Source: Gemmatimonadetes bacterium T265
GTDB taxonomy: Bacteria > Gemmatimonadota > Gemmatimonadetes > Gemmatimonadales > Gemmatimonadaceae
Reading direction: 5' to 3'
Assembly: GCA_019973575.1 (NCBI GenBank)
Contig: BPUI01000004.1
Span: 124,001-188,000, forward strand
Length of the DNA stretch: 64,000 nt
Shown here: piece by piece, positions 54,322 through 63,136 of the stretch
Numbering within the stretch: the stretch's first letter is position 1
Layout: each line of letters opens with the position of its first letter
Position numbers and translations under genes: made by a program
Notes under the pieces: model-generated
The model's input: the letters and a program-made list of their open reading frames with translations, nothing else
The model's database searches: none
Told to the model about the DNA's origin: nothing

Positions 54322-54648
54322 CTAGCGGGTCCCCGCGACCTCGGGGGCCCGGATGACCGACGGCGCGTGGATGGCTGCGCTCGCGGCGCTGCCCAGCGCG
54401 CCAGCCTTCGACGCAGGGTTCGCTGCCGTTCTCGACCGCCCCGGGGCCGGCGCCGCGGCCGTGCCTCGCGCGACGGCTTTCCCCCCAAGGCCCGAGCCGC
54501 CGGACCGTCCCGGGGCGCCGCTGCCCGCTGCGGCGCTGTGCGCCTCGGCGTTCCGCGCGACTACGGTCCGGGCGGCCGCGGTCAGCTTCGCCCGGCTGAC
54601 GGAGGGGGTCCCGGCGGAGCGCTTGATGGTGCGGAACGTCTTCGACAT
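54322..54648 (-). CDS. Small basic Ala-rich protein
   Basis: 108 residues from the ATG at 54648, with GAGG upstream. KTFRTIKRSAGTPSVSRAKLTAAARTVVARNAEAHSAAAGSG, then a Gly/Ala/Arg tail with AAPAPGRSRTAANPASKAGALGSAASAAIHAPSVIRA. It is low-complexity and positively charged; it may bind nucleic acid, but this cannot be supported further. The start has the only clear ribosome-binding site nearby, and no family is recognised. Confidence 0.35.
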   Translation of the reverse strand: MSKTFRTIKRSAGTPSVSRAKLTAAARTVVARNAEAHSAAAGSGAPGRSGGSGLGGKAVARGTAAAPAPGRSRTAANPASKAGALGSAASAAIHAPSVIRAPEVAGTR

Positions 54649-54742
54649 GGGGGACCTCGGAACAGGCAAGGGGGGACGCACGAAAGCTACCAGGCGCCGC
54701 AACCAACCGCGCCGCGGGGTGGCGCCGGCGCCCGGGGCGGCC

Positions 54743-54856
54743 TGGTGAGACGATCGGAACTCATGCGTTCGCGAGATTACACGGTCGGGGACGCGTTAGG
54801 CACCGCCGTTGATACTGAGACGCGTGCTGCGACACCCGCAAACGACCCCGGGTTGT
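54743..54856. repeat. Intergenic repeat, copy before the IS110/IS3 nest
   Basis: GTGAGACG...GAACTCATGCGTTCGCGAGA, then GGGGACGCGTTAGGCACCGCC, GTTGATACTGAGACGCGTG and GCAAACGACC. This matches 33115-33236 block by block and includes a GTTAGGC word (54795). Confidence 0.6.
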
Positions 54857-56249
54857 GAGGCGCGCCGGGCGCCTGCTTCATGAGGGGCGGCCGCGCCCGG
54901 CGCCGCTCACGGGCGCAGGGGGGCTGACGCCCCCGTGTGGCTGACTGGAGCTGACCCCGAGTCACGGACGCGGGGTTTAGGCTGCTCGCGCGGGCTGCGC
55001 GACCAGGCGCCGCTCGTAGGCCACGGGGCTGACGTACCCGAGACTGGAGTGGCGCCGCTCGGCGTTGTACCAGACGACGAAGTCGAAGATGGCGGCCCGC
55101 GCCGCGGCGCGCGACCCGAAGGTGCGCTCGGCCAGCAGCTCGTGTTCGAGCGTCGCGAAGAACGCCTCGGCGACCGCGTTGACGCTCCCATGTCAAGGCG
55201 AGGTGTCGAGCACCCGCGAGATCGGCGAGGAGCAGCGGGTAGAGCTCGCGGATGATGTAGCGCTTGAGGCAGCGAAAGATCTCCTTGCGCGCGCGCCCTT
55301 CCCCCGTGCGGCGCTCGACGTACGCCTGCGTGCGCGCATCGCCTCGAGCGCGCACGAGCGTGATGGTCCAGAGCGCGTTGTTCGCCTGGCGGTCTCCGCC
55401 GCGGTTGAGCCGGTGTCGCGTGACGCGACCCGAGGACGCCTCGACGGGGCTCACGCCGCACAGTGCCGCCAGCGCGGCTTCGCTGCGGAGTCGTTCGGGG
55501 TTGTCGCCCGCCGTGATCAGCAGCGTCGCCGCCGTGTGGGGGCCGACGCCGTGCTGGTCGAGCAGCCGCGGCGCGGCGACGGCGGTGAGGCGCGCCATCG
55601 CGGCGTCGAGTTCGGCCAGTGCCTCCGTGAGCAGCGTCCACCGCCGCGCGAGCGCCCGGAGCGCGCGCAGGCGCGCCTGCTCGAGCGTGGGGACGGCGGT
55701 CGGCTCCAGCGCTAGGCAGCGCGCCACACACGCCGCGAGGCGCGCGCGGCCGAGGATCGCGTGTTCGCCCGCCGGCGCGGTGATGAGCAGGCAGCGCAGC
55801 TGGTTCCCGGCCTGCGTGCGCACCTTCACGGCACTGCGGCGCGCGACCATGAGGATGCGGAGCGCTTCGACGACGCCGTCCTGCGCCTTGGGGACGGCGT
55901 GGGCGTCGCCCGACAGGACCGCGCGAGCGGCGTTCTCTGCGTCGGTGGGGTCGTTCTTGCCCCGCCGCCGCCGGCGCGCGCGGTCCGGCCGGTTGATCTC
56001 GACGACGAGCACGCCGGCGTCCCGGAGCACGCGCGTGACGCCGGCGCCATACGACCCGGTGCCCTCGATGCCGGCGTGCGTCACTGGGCCAAAGGCGCGC
56101 GCCCAGGCCAGGAGCTCGTCGTAGCCGGCCGGCGTCGTGGCGACGCCGCGCATGCCGAGCGAGCGGCCTAACGCGTCGAGCGCCGCGCACGCATGCGTGT
56201 CGCGATGGGTGTCGATGCCAAGCGTGATCGTGGGCTGCGTCGTGGACAT
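54777..56249 (-). CDS. IS110 transposase, running out of the element
   Basis: 490 residues as read, of which about 356 belong to the element. TITLGIDTHRDTHACAALDALGR begins the DEDD (RuvC-like) nuclease domain with the first Asp; HAGIEGTGSYGAGVTRVLRDAGVLVVEINRPDRARRRRRGKNDPTDAENAARAVL contains the Glu and later Asp residues. The C-terminal Transposase_20 domain is HGVGPHTAATLLITAGDNPERLRSEAALAALCGVSPVEASSGRVTRHRLNRGGDRQANNALW with the conserved Ser. After YIIRELYPLLLADLAGARHLALTW the frame passes the element end without a stop and continues antisense-like into IS3 sequence for some 135 residues, so the stop codon is supplied by the target. Confidence 0.85.
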   Translation of the reverse strand: MSTTQPTITLGIDTHRDTHACAALDALGRSLGMRGVATTPAGYDELLAWARAFGPVTHAGIEGTGSYGAGVTRVLRDAGVLVVEINRPDRARRRRRGKNDPTDAENAARAVLSGDAHAVPKAQDGVVEALRILMVARRSAVKVRTQAGNQLRCLLITAPAGEHAILGRARLAACVARCLALEPTAVPTLEQARLRALRALARRWTLLTEALAELDAAMARLTAVAAPRLLDQHGVGPHTAATLLITAGDNPERLRSEAALAALCGVSPVEASSGRVTRHRLNRGGDRQANNALWTITLVRARGDARTQAYVERRTGEGRARKEIFRCLKRYIIRELYPLLLADLAGARHLALTWERQRGRRGVLRDARTRAAGRAHLRVARRGAGRHLRLRRLVQRRAAPLQSRVRQPRGLRAAPGRAARASSLNPASVTRGQLQSATRGRQPPCARERRRARPPLMKQAPGAPHNPGSFAGVAARVSVSTAVPNASPTV

Positions 56250-56800
56250 GAGACCTCGCCGTGGTAGAGGGTCGGAGCCCCAGCGGCGGCAGCGCGATGG
56301 ACAGGACACTCACGGCGCAGTGGCAACGAAGCTCCTATCGGGTCACATGCACCGGCGAGCGGGCGACTCGGAGCTCGACGTCGGCTCGACAGGTCAACGC
56401 AAAGGCACGGGACCAATCCCAGCACGGGTCAGGGCCGACGGCGAGGCTCCGCCCGGAATCTCAACTTAGTATCCCAACAGTCGCCTCTCGCACCCATGCT
56501 CGCCACCGCGCCGTGCGCAGCGAGCAGCGCCTGGTAGGCAGCGCTCGCGTACTGACTCCCGCGATCTGAGTGCTGCACGAGCCCCGGGGCGGGGCGCCGG
56601 TCGGCGAGCGCCATGCGCAAGGCCGCCAGCACGAGTTCGGTCTCCATCGTCTCGCGCACCGCCCAGCCGACCACGCGGCGGCTCGCGAGGTCGAGCACCA
56701 CGGCCAGGAAGAGCCAGCCCTCGCGCGTGGGGACGTAGGTGAAGTCCGTCGCCCACGTCCCCACGAGCCGGTTGAGCAGGGCCAAAGTAGGATCGCGGGT
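54946..56800 (-). pseudogene. IS3 remnant split by an IS110 element
   Basis: Left end TGGAGCTGACCCCGAG (54946) equals the right terminus of the IS3 copies at 18252 and 41384. The 3' piece (54979-55180) encodes NAVAEAFFATLEHELLAE through RRHSSLGYVSPVAYERR; the 5' piece (56471 to about 56800) encodes TWATDFTYVPTREGWLFLAVVLDLASRRVVGWAVRETMETELVL...QHSDRGSQYAS...GARGDCWD. Removing the IS110 element joins GDCWD and NAVAEAF correctly. The first half of orfB and all of orfA are absent, so the element is dead. Confidence 0.82.
55181..56470 (-). mobile_element. IS110-family element inserted in an IS3 transposase gene (1,290 bp)
   Basis: Boundaries were deduced from the interrupted IS3 orfB: it ends at codon Asp (GAT, 56473-56471) and resumes at Asn (AAC, 55180-55178). 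As usual for IS110, no long terminal repeats or target duplication are seen. The ends are GACGCTCCCATGTCAAGG (55181 on) and ...CTCAACTTAGT (to 56470). About 220 bases upstream of the transposase start (56250-56470) would hold the guide (bridge) RNA region typical of this family; its structure was not worked out. Confidence 0.75.
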
Positions 56801-56915
56801 CATCCACCCCTCGCTTCTCGTAGTGCCTCACGAGCCGGCTCGGGCGCGTGGCTCGGGGTGCCCGAGGCGGGCGGGTCGGCCGAGCAGGAGAACCGGTGCT
56901 CGACGTGCCGGGCCC

Positions 56916-57417
56916 TCACGCCGGCGCGGCCGCGCCGCGCACCGCCGCCTCGATCCGGGCGACGTCGATCTTCCGCATCGGCATCATCGCCGCGAACGCG
57001 CGCCGCGCCACGTCGCCGCCCCGGGCCATCGCCTCGGTCAGCACGCGCGGCGTGATCTGCCACGACAGGCCCCACTTGATCCTTGCACCAGCCGCACGCG
57101 CTCTCCGCGCCGCCGGTGCCGACGATCGCGTCCCAGGACCGGTCGGTCTCCGCCTGGTCGTCGGTGGCGATCTGGAACGAGAACGCCTCGCTCTGCGTGA
57201 ACCGGTCCCCGCCGTTGAGGCCGAGGCACGGCACGCCGCACACCGTGAACGCGACCGTCAGCACGTCGCCCGCCCTGCCGCCCGGGAAGTCGGATGGCGC
57301 GCGGTGCACCGCGCCGACCGTGCTGTCGGGGAAGGTCCGGGCGTAGAGGCGCGCGGCCTCCTCCGCGTCGTGGTCGTACCACAGGCAGATCGTGTTCTTG
57401 TCCTGCGTCGTCTCCAT
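56916..57417 (-). pseudogene. PhnB-like VOC gene with a one-base frameshift
   Basis: From the ATG at 57417: TTQDKNTICLWYDHDAEEAARLYARTFPDSTVGAVHRAPSDFPGGRAGDVLTVAFTVCGVPCLGLNGGDRFTQSEAFSFQIATDDQAETDRSWDAIVGTGGAESACGWCKD. This is the 3-demethylubiquinone-9 3-methyltransferase-like/PhnB VOC family. The rest, KWGLSWQITPRVLTEAMARGGDVARRAFAAMMPMRKIDVARIEAAVRG, lies in the next frame. One extra base around 57075-57082 (GATCAAGTGG) separates them; dropping it leaves 501 bases, exactly 167 codons, ending at the TGA at 56918-56916. Confidence 0.88.
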
Positions 57418-57914
57418 CGGGATCCTCCGCTGGGAATCGGCGACCGGGGACACGGCCGCCCGTGCGAATCGGGGCCCCGGACGATCCGGGTGTGCGGCAG
57501 CGTCCGAGGCGGCGTCGGAGGCATCGTTCGACGCGACGCTGCCGCGCTCGGCCGGTCGGGGCGCGATGCCGCCGGAGAGCATTTGGCCGCCGTCGCTGGG
57601 TGTCAAGGACCGTCCGCCCCTCCGGACCGTCGCTCGTCGCGACGCCCCAACGTCCGGGCATCGAGCGGCATCCCGCCCACGCCGTCGCGCACCACGCGGC
57701 GGCGGCCTGAGGACGCAGAACGTGCTGACGCGCGACGGCCCTGGTGGCACAACCGACTGTCCCCCGCGCGGGGCCGCCACGCCGTCCTGGGCGCGTGTGT
57801 CGCGCGTCGGCCGCCCGGACCTCCGGGGAACACCGCGCACGGTCCGGAACTGTACCGGATCCCCGGTGCGTGGGCCGGCGCCCCCGCAGGCGCGGCCGCC
57901 GTCGCTAGGCCAGG

Positions 57915-57984
57915 CTAGTACGGGCTAGTACGGGCTAGTACGGGCTAGTACGGGCTAGTACGGGCTAGTACGGGCTAGTACGGG
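57915..57984. repeat. Seven tandem 10-bp repeats
   Basis: CTAGTACGGG is repeated seven times without change. The rightmost unit contains the stop codon and last codon of the reverse-strand gene that follows. Because 10 is not a multiple of three, and each unit offers TAG on the reverse strand, copy-number change would leave the protein end nearly unaffected. The remaining gap 57418-57914 holds no gene. Confidence 0.95.
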
Positions 57985-58436
57985 CGCGGGCGCCGGTCGT
58001 CGGCCGGGCGGCGGCGGTCGTCGCCGCGCTGGTCCCCGCGCACCCCGCGGTCCCGGCGGTCATAGCCCCCGTCGGCTGGCTGCCAGTACACGCGCACGCG
58101 GTACATGTCGGCGCCGCCCTGCGGGTCGCGGATCCGGACCACGTTGTTGCCGATCACGTCGACCGACCCGCGGCCGCGCAGCGTCTGCACCGAGAGCTGC
58201 CCCGGCCCGCGCGGGGCGCCGCCCGCGGCCCGGAACCGGCCCGGGTTCTCCTGCCCGCCGATCCCGCGCACGCGGCCGCCGGGCGCGATCTGCACCTCGT
58301 GGTCGACCCGGCCCTGCCACTCGTAGAGCAGCTGCGCGCCGCGCTGCGCGCCCTGCTGCGCGCGAACCGTCGCTGCGGCGCTGGCCAGCGCCGCGGCGGC
58401 GGCGAGGGCGCGGCGGACGAACGAGGGTACAGGCAT
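57975..58436 (-). CDS. Hypothetical secreted protein ending in a tandem repeat
   Basis: 153 residues from the ATG at 58436. Signal peptide RRALAAAAALASAAATVRAQQ. The mature region is YEWQGRVDHEVQIAPGGRVRGIGGQENPGRFRAAGG...LSVQTLRGRGSVDVIGNNVVRIRDPQGGADMYRVRVYWQPADGGY followed by a charged tail DRRDRGVRGDQRGDDRRRPADDRRPRPY. The fold appears all-beta; no family is recognised. The Arg/Asp-rich tail is low complexity. Its stop codon lies in the first unit of the 10-bp tandem array. Bases 58437-59185 upstream contain a GTTAGGC word and an 11-bp tandem repeat but no gene. Confidence 0.6.
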   Translation of the reverse strand: MPVPSFVRRALAAAAALASAAATVRAQQGAQRGAQLLYEWQGRVDHEVQIAPGGRVRGIGGQENPGRFRAAGGAPRGPGQLSVQTLRGRGSVDVIGNNVVRIRDPQGGADMYRVRVYWQPADGGYDRRDRGVRGDQRGDDRRRPADDRRPRPY

Positions 58437-59017
58437 GACGAGTCTCCGGAACGTCGAGGCGACGGCGCGCGGCGCCGCGGGCAGACCGGCGTAGGCAACT
58501 CCGAGGCCGCGCGGGGTGCGCGGCGCGGCATGGCCTGCCGTGGCACGGCCCCGCGGCACGGCCCTCAGCTCCGCGCGTGCGACGCCACGTGTGAGCTGTC
58601 GTCGGCCGCACCGGGCATGACCGCCAACACGCGCCGAGCACGGCGGCGAACACGGCGGCCGGCGCACGACGCGGCGGAGCACACCCGCCCCGGCTGGCGC
58701 TCGCCGGAGCGGCGGCGCCGGCGGCCGGTTCCAGCGTTAGGCAATGCGAAGGGCCCCGCGTCGTCCGAGGCATTCGCACGGGCCCTACACGGGCCCTACG
58801 AGGAACGCCGACGTCCGCGTCCGGCGCTCGATGCCGAAAGGACCGGACCGCAATCGTGCCGTGGTGAAGGGGCACCGTTTCACCGAAGAGCGGAATCGAG
58901 AACAGCGCTCCGCGAATAAGCCGAGCTAACGCGCTACGTTTCGCGACGCCCAAGGCACCGCTCCGAGCCCGCAACCGCGCCCGTTGACCGCGGCGGTCCC
59001 GGCAGTGGGCCGCATGC

Positions 59018-59072
59018 GACGTGCCCGCGACGTGCCCGCGACGTGCCCGCGACGTGCCCGCGACGTGCCCGC
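59018..59072. repeat. Five tandem 11-bp repeats
   Basis: GACGTGCCCGC is repeated five times, followed by a partial GACGTCGCC. It lies about 110 bases upstream of the ModE-like gene. Confidence 0.95.
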
Positions 59073-59185
59073 GACGTCGCCCACTGAGCCGCCGCGGTGC
59101 TAGGCTGGGCGAGGTCGGCACGGCGGGGGTGCGGACGTGCGCACGCGCGCTCGACCCCGCGGTGCGCCCCGTCGCACCCAACTTT

Positions 59186-59602
59186 ATGGCCCACTTCACC
59201 ACCCCGCGCCTCCGCGTCCTGTACGGGGCGGCCGTCGCGATCGGCCCCGGCAAGGCCGACCTCCTCGACGCCATCGCGCGCACCGGATCGATCAGCGCGG
59301 GCGGCCGCGCACTGGGGATGAGCTACCGGCGCGCCTGGCTCCTGGTCGAGACGATGAACCGCTGCTTCCGCGCGCCCGTGGTCACCGCGGCCAAGGGCGG
59401 CTCGCACGGCGGCGGGGCCCGGCTCACACCGTTCGGCGCCGACGTGCTCGCCTGGTACCGCGTCCTCGAGGCCGAGGCCGCGGCGGCGCTCCGCGACCTC
59501 CTCGCCGAGGTGCCGCCGGCCCCCCCGGGCGAACGTCTGCCTGGCCGCCCCGACCGCCGGCGACCGCTCGCGGGTCCGGACGCCGACGTCCCACGCGCCT
59601 GA
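59186..59602 (+). CDS. ModE-like winged-helix regulator (LysR-type HTH), no ligand domain
   Basis: 138 residues. PRLRVLYGAAVAIGPGKADLLDAIARTGSISAGGRALGMSYRRAWLLVETMNRCFRAPVVTAAKGGSHGGGARLTPFGADVLAWYRVLEAEAAAAL is the N-terminal domain of the molybdate regulator ModE, with SISAGGRALGMSYRRAW as recognition region. The TOBE ligand domains of ModE are missing, but a separate Mop/TOBE gene occurs at 63137. The ATG at 59186 fits the family start. The tail of 30 residues is Pro/Arg-rich and variable. It precedes a TonB receptor gene by 133 bases. Confidence 0.85.
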   Translation: MAHFTTPRLRVLYGAAVAIGPGKADLLDAIARTGSISAGGRALGMSYRRAWLLVETMNRCFRAPVVTAAKGGSHGGGARLTPFGADVLAWYRVLEAEAAAALRDLLAEVPPAPPGERLPGRPDRRRPLAGPDADVPRA

Positions 59603-59735
59603 GCGTGGTGGGGGGCGGTCCGCGCCTTTCGCGACGCGAGCCGGGCGATATATTCGGCGCGGTTTATCGACCGGCCACCCTCCGTGCCGGGTCGCGCACG
59701 CCGCGCGCCCCCCGCCCTCCGCCGCAGGATCACGA

Positions 59736-62700
59736 TTGCGCAATTCGATGGCGCCACCCCGGCCGCCGCGTGCGGCGTCGCACGCCCGGTCACACGCCCG
59801 GTCGCACGCCCTGCTGCCGGGCGCCCTCTTGCTCGCCCGCGTCGCGGCCGCCCAGACCACGGACGCGGCGATCGTCGGCGCCGCGCGCGACGGCGCCGGC
59901 CGGCCGCTGGCGGGCGTCGAGGTCACGGCCCGCGACGCGGCCACGGGCTTCCGCACCGCGACCCGGACCGACGCCGCGGGGCAGTTCAGCCTCCTGCAGC
60001 TGCCGTTAGGCGGCCCGTACGCGGTCACGCTCCGCGCCCTGGGCTACCGCGCGGTGACCCGCGCGGGCTACCAACTCGCCCTCGGCGCGCGCGTCCGCGT
60101 CGACGTGGCGCTCGCGCCGGCCGTCGCGGCGTTGACGCCGGTCCGGGTCGAGGCCGCGCGCGACGCGGACCGCCGCGCCCAGATCGGCGGCAACTACCGC
60201 GTCGGCGCCGCCGAGATCGCCGCGGTGCCGGCCGTGAACCGCTCGTTCACCGACCTCGCCTCGCTCGCCCCCACCGCCGGCCCGCAGAACGGCCTCCTCG
60301 GCCAGCGCTGGACCTCGACCGACGTCCGGATCGACGGCGCGCAGGCCCGCAACCTGTTCCGCGCCGGGGAGGCGGGCGCGGGCCCCTACACGATCTCGCT
60401 CGAGGCCGTGCGCGAGTTCCAGGTCACGGCGGCCGACTACGACGTGACCCAGGGACGCCAGGGCGGCGGCGCGATCCGCGCGGCGACCAAGGCGGGCACC
60501 AACACGACCGAAGGCTCCGTGTTCGCCTACCGGCGCGGGAGCGACCTGTCGGCGTCCACCGATTACCAGGGGCGCGGGCGCGACCTGCGGCAGTTTACCA
60601 CGACCCAGTTCGGCGGCTCGGTCGGCGGCCCGATCGTGCGCGACCGGCTCCACTATTTCGCCGCGTTCGACCGCCAGGAGGGGAGCAGCCCGCTCGTCAG
60701 CGGCGTGCTGAACACGAGCGGCGACCAGATCGCGGCCGGCGTGGCGCGCGACTCGGTCACGCGCCTGCTGCAGATCCTGCGGTCGACCTACGGGCTGAAC
60801 CCGACGCAGCCGCAGCTCGGCCGGCTCGCGCGGCGGCCGGGGGCGACCACCGGGTTCGGCCGGCTCGACTGGGAGCTGTCCGCCCGGCACCACCTCACGC
60901 TCCGTTCCAACCTGGACTGGTGGGACAACCCGCTCTCGGGGGGCGTGGACCAGGCACTCACGTTGTACGAGGCGCGCTCGGACTTCGCCTCGCACGAGCA
61001 GCAGCACGTGGCCGCGCTCCGCTCGACGTTCGACCACGCCGTCGGGGGCCCGCTGGAGAACGACCTCACGCTCGGCCTCAACACCGCGCGGCGCACGCTC
61101 ACGCCCGTCAGCGGCGAGTTGCCGCGCGGCTTCGTCCGGATCCAGAGCACGCTCCCGGACGGGACGAAGGGGGACACGCGCATCCAGTTCGGCGGCAACC
61201 GCCTCGCGCCCGACGACAGCCGCGAGCGCGAGTGGCAGCTCCTCGACGTGGCGCACGCCCAGCGGGGGCCCGTGCTCTTCACCGCCGGGACCGACAATAC
61301 GCTGACCCGGACCGAGACGTTCATCGGCGAGTCGCAGTCGGGGCTGTTCGAGTTCCAGTCGCTCGCGGACCTCGCGGCCGAGCGCCCGTTCCGCTACAGC
61401 CGCACCGTGCCGTTAGGCGGCAGCACCGGGCCGAGCACCGCGCAGTCGGTCCTCGAGCTCGGCGCGTTCGTGCAGGGCGAGTGGCGCCCCGCGGCGGCCG
61501 CCGACCGACTGAGCGTCACGGCCGGGCTGCGCTGGGACGGCACCGCGTTCCTCACGCGGCCGGCGTACGACCCCGCCGTCGACCAGGCGTTCGGCGTGCG
61601 CACGGACCGCCGCCCGAGCGACTTCACGAAAGTCGAGCCGCGCGGCCAGGTGGTGTGGGACGTCGTGGGGACCGGGCGCGACGTCGTGCGGGTCGGCGGC
61701 GGGCGCTTCGCGGCCCAGCTGCCGTACTACCTGGAGCACAACCAGCTGCAGAACACCGGGCTCACGCTCGCCGACGTCGCGCTGACCGGGACCGCGGTCC
61801 CGACGCCCGACTTCGCGGCGTACCGGGCGAACCCGGCGACCATCCCGGGCGTGCCCGCGGGCGCGGCGGCGCCCCCATCGTACGTGAACGTCGTCGCCCC
61901 GGGCTTCCGCACGCCGAGCGTGTGGAAGGCGAGCGCGGCGTACCAGCGGCGCGTGGCCGAGTGGTTGACGCTGACGGGCACCGTGCTCGGCAGCCGCACC
62001 ACGCAGAATTACACGTACTACGACCTGAACCTGCGCCCCACGGCTGCGTTCACGCTCGACAACGAGGGCGGCCGCGGCGTGTTCGTCCCGGCGAGTACGA
62101 TCATCGCCGCGGGCGTGACGCAGAACAGCAACGCGTGGGTGACGCGGGCGGTCGGGCGCACCCTGGAGCTGCGCTCGGACGGCGCGGCGCGCGAGGCGGC
62201 CGGCGTCGTGGAAGCGGCCGTCCGGTTGGCGCGCGGCGCCGCGCTCGACGTGAGCTACACGCGCAACCGGTCGCGCGACAACAGCTCGTACGGCTGCTGC
62301 CTCGCGCGCACGATGACGACCTACACGCCGGTGCCGAGCGACCCCAGGGACCTGTCCGGGTCGTGGGGGCCGTCGGACGTGGACTTCAAGCACAAGGTCG
62401 TGGTGGCCGGCACGCTGCCGGCGCTCGCCGGCTTCCGGGTGAGCGGGCGCTACGTGGGGAGCACCGGGCGGCCCTTCTCGGCCGTGGTCAACGGGGACCT
62501 CAACGGCGACGAGGCGAACGGCAACGACCTCGCCTTCGTGTTCAACCCCGACGACCCGACCACCCCGGCCGACGTCGCCACGAGCATGCGGAAGGTGCTC
62601 AACAACCCGGGCAACGTCGCGCGCGACTACCTGCGGGCCAACCTCGGGCGCGTCGCGACGCGGAACGGCGCGACCGTGCCGTGGACCGGGCGCGTGGACC

Positions 62701-62987
62701 TGCGGCTCGCGCGATCGATCGCGACCGCGCGGGGGCCGCGCGTGCAGCTGACGGCCGACGTGTTCAACGCGGCCAACCTGCTCAACCGCAGATGGGGCGC
62801 GCAGGACGTGCTGCCGGCGGGCATCTCGGACCAGAACCCGGTGACGCAGCGCGTCCCGCTGCTCAACGTCGTCGGGTTCGACCAGGCGACGCGGCGCTAC
62901 AAGTACACGGTGAACGAGAACTTCGGCGTCCTGACGCGCGGCGGCGACCCGTATCAGATTCAACTCGGCGCGCGCTACGCCTTCTGA
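59736..62987 (+). CDS. TonB-dependent receptor, Oar-like, with carboxypeptidase-regulatory domain
   Basis: 1,083 residues from the TTG at 59736; an ATG at 59748 is an alternative. An odd HARSHARSHA repeat precedes the signal peptide ALLPGALLLARVAAAQ. N-terminal CarboxypepD_reg domain: TTDAAIVGAARDGAGRPLAGVEVTARDAATGFRTATRTDAAGQFSLLQLPLGGPYAVTLRALGYRAV. Plug-like region: RSFTDLASLAPTAGPQNGLLGQRWTSTDVRIDGAQARNLF and EAVREFQVTAADYDVTQGRQGGGAIRAATKAGTNTTEGSVFAYRRG. The rest forms the barrel, ending in QIQLGARYAF with a terminal Phe as outer-membrane proteins do. It should take up or respond to a substrate across the outer membrane with TonB energy. Neighbours suggest a molybdate or other oxyanion link, an inference. 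Two Leu-TTA codons are both in GTTAGGC words. Confidence 0.88.
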   Translation: MRNSMAPPRPPRAASHARSHARSHALLPGALLLARVAAAQTTDAAIVGAARDGAGRPLAGVEVTARDAATGFRTATRTDAAGQFSLLQLPLGGPYAVTLRALGYRAVTRAGYQLALGARVRVDVALAPAVAALTPVRVEAARDADRRAQIGGNYRVGAAEIAAVPAVNRSFTDLASLAPTAGPQNGLLGQRWTSTDVRIDGAQARNLFRAGEAGAGPYTISLEAVREFQVTAADYDVTQGRQGGGAIRAATKAGTNTTEGSVFAYRRGSDLSASTDYQGRGRDLRQFTTTQFGGSVGGPIVRDRLHYFAAFDRQEGSSPLVSGVLNTSGDQIAAGVARDSVTRLLQILRSTYGLNPTQPQLGRLARRPGATTGFGRLDWELSARHHLTLRSNLDWWDNPLSGGVDQALTLYEARSDFASHEQQHVAALRSTFDHAVGGPLENDLTLGLNTARRTLTPVSGELPRGFVRIQSTLPDGTKGDTRIQFGGNRLAPDDSREREWQLLDVAHAQRGPVLFTAGTDNTLTRTETFIGESQSGLFEFQSLADLAAERPFRYSRTVPLGGSTGPSTAQSVLELGAFVQGEWRPAAAADRLSVTAGLRWDGTAFLTRPAYDPAVDQAFGVRTDRRPSDFTKVEPRGQVVWDVVGTGRDVVRVGGGRFAAQLPYYLEHNQLQNTGLTLADVALTGTAVPTPDFAAYRANPATIPGVPAGAAAPPSYVNVVAPGFRTPSVWKASAAYQRRVAEWLTLTGTVLGSRTTQNYTYYDLNLRPTAAFTLDNEGGRGVFVPASTIIAAGVTQNSNAWVTRAVGRTLELRSDGAAREAAGVVEAAVRLARGAALDVSYTRNRSRDNSSYGCCLARTMTTYTPVPSDPRDLSGSWGPSDVDFKHKVVVAGTLPALAGFRVSGRYVGSTGRPFSAVVNGDLNGDEANGNDLAFVFNPDDPTTPADVATSMRKVLNNPGNVARDYLRANLGRVATRNGATVPWTGRVDLRLARSIATARGPRVQLTADVFNAANLLNRRWGAQDVLPAGISDQNPVTQRVPLLNVVGFDQATRRYKYTVNENFGVLTRGGDPYQIQLGARYAF

Positions 62988-63136
62988 CGCCGTGTGGATA
63001 ACGGCGGCCGAAACGCGTCCCGAACGCCTGCGGAACGCCGCCTGACGTCGCCCGACGGCGGGGAACCCGCAGCGCCGACGCGCCCCCGCGCCCTCGGTGG
63101 CGCGTCGGCTGGTCTCCGCTCCTCACACCCCGCCTC

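Noticed and set aside
57915-59072. CRISPR-like arrays at 57915 and 59018
   Set aside because: The units are 10 and 11 bp with no spacers and no cas genes nearby; these are simple tandem repeats.
59684-63001. 1,105-codon forward frame
   Set aside because: Alternative frame of the TonB receptor; no domain and extreme Arg content.
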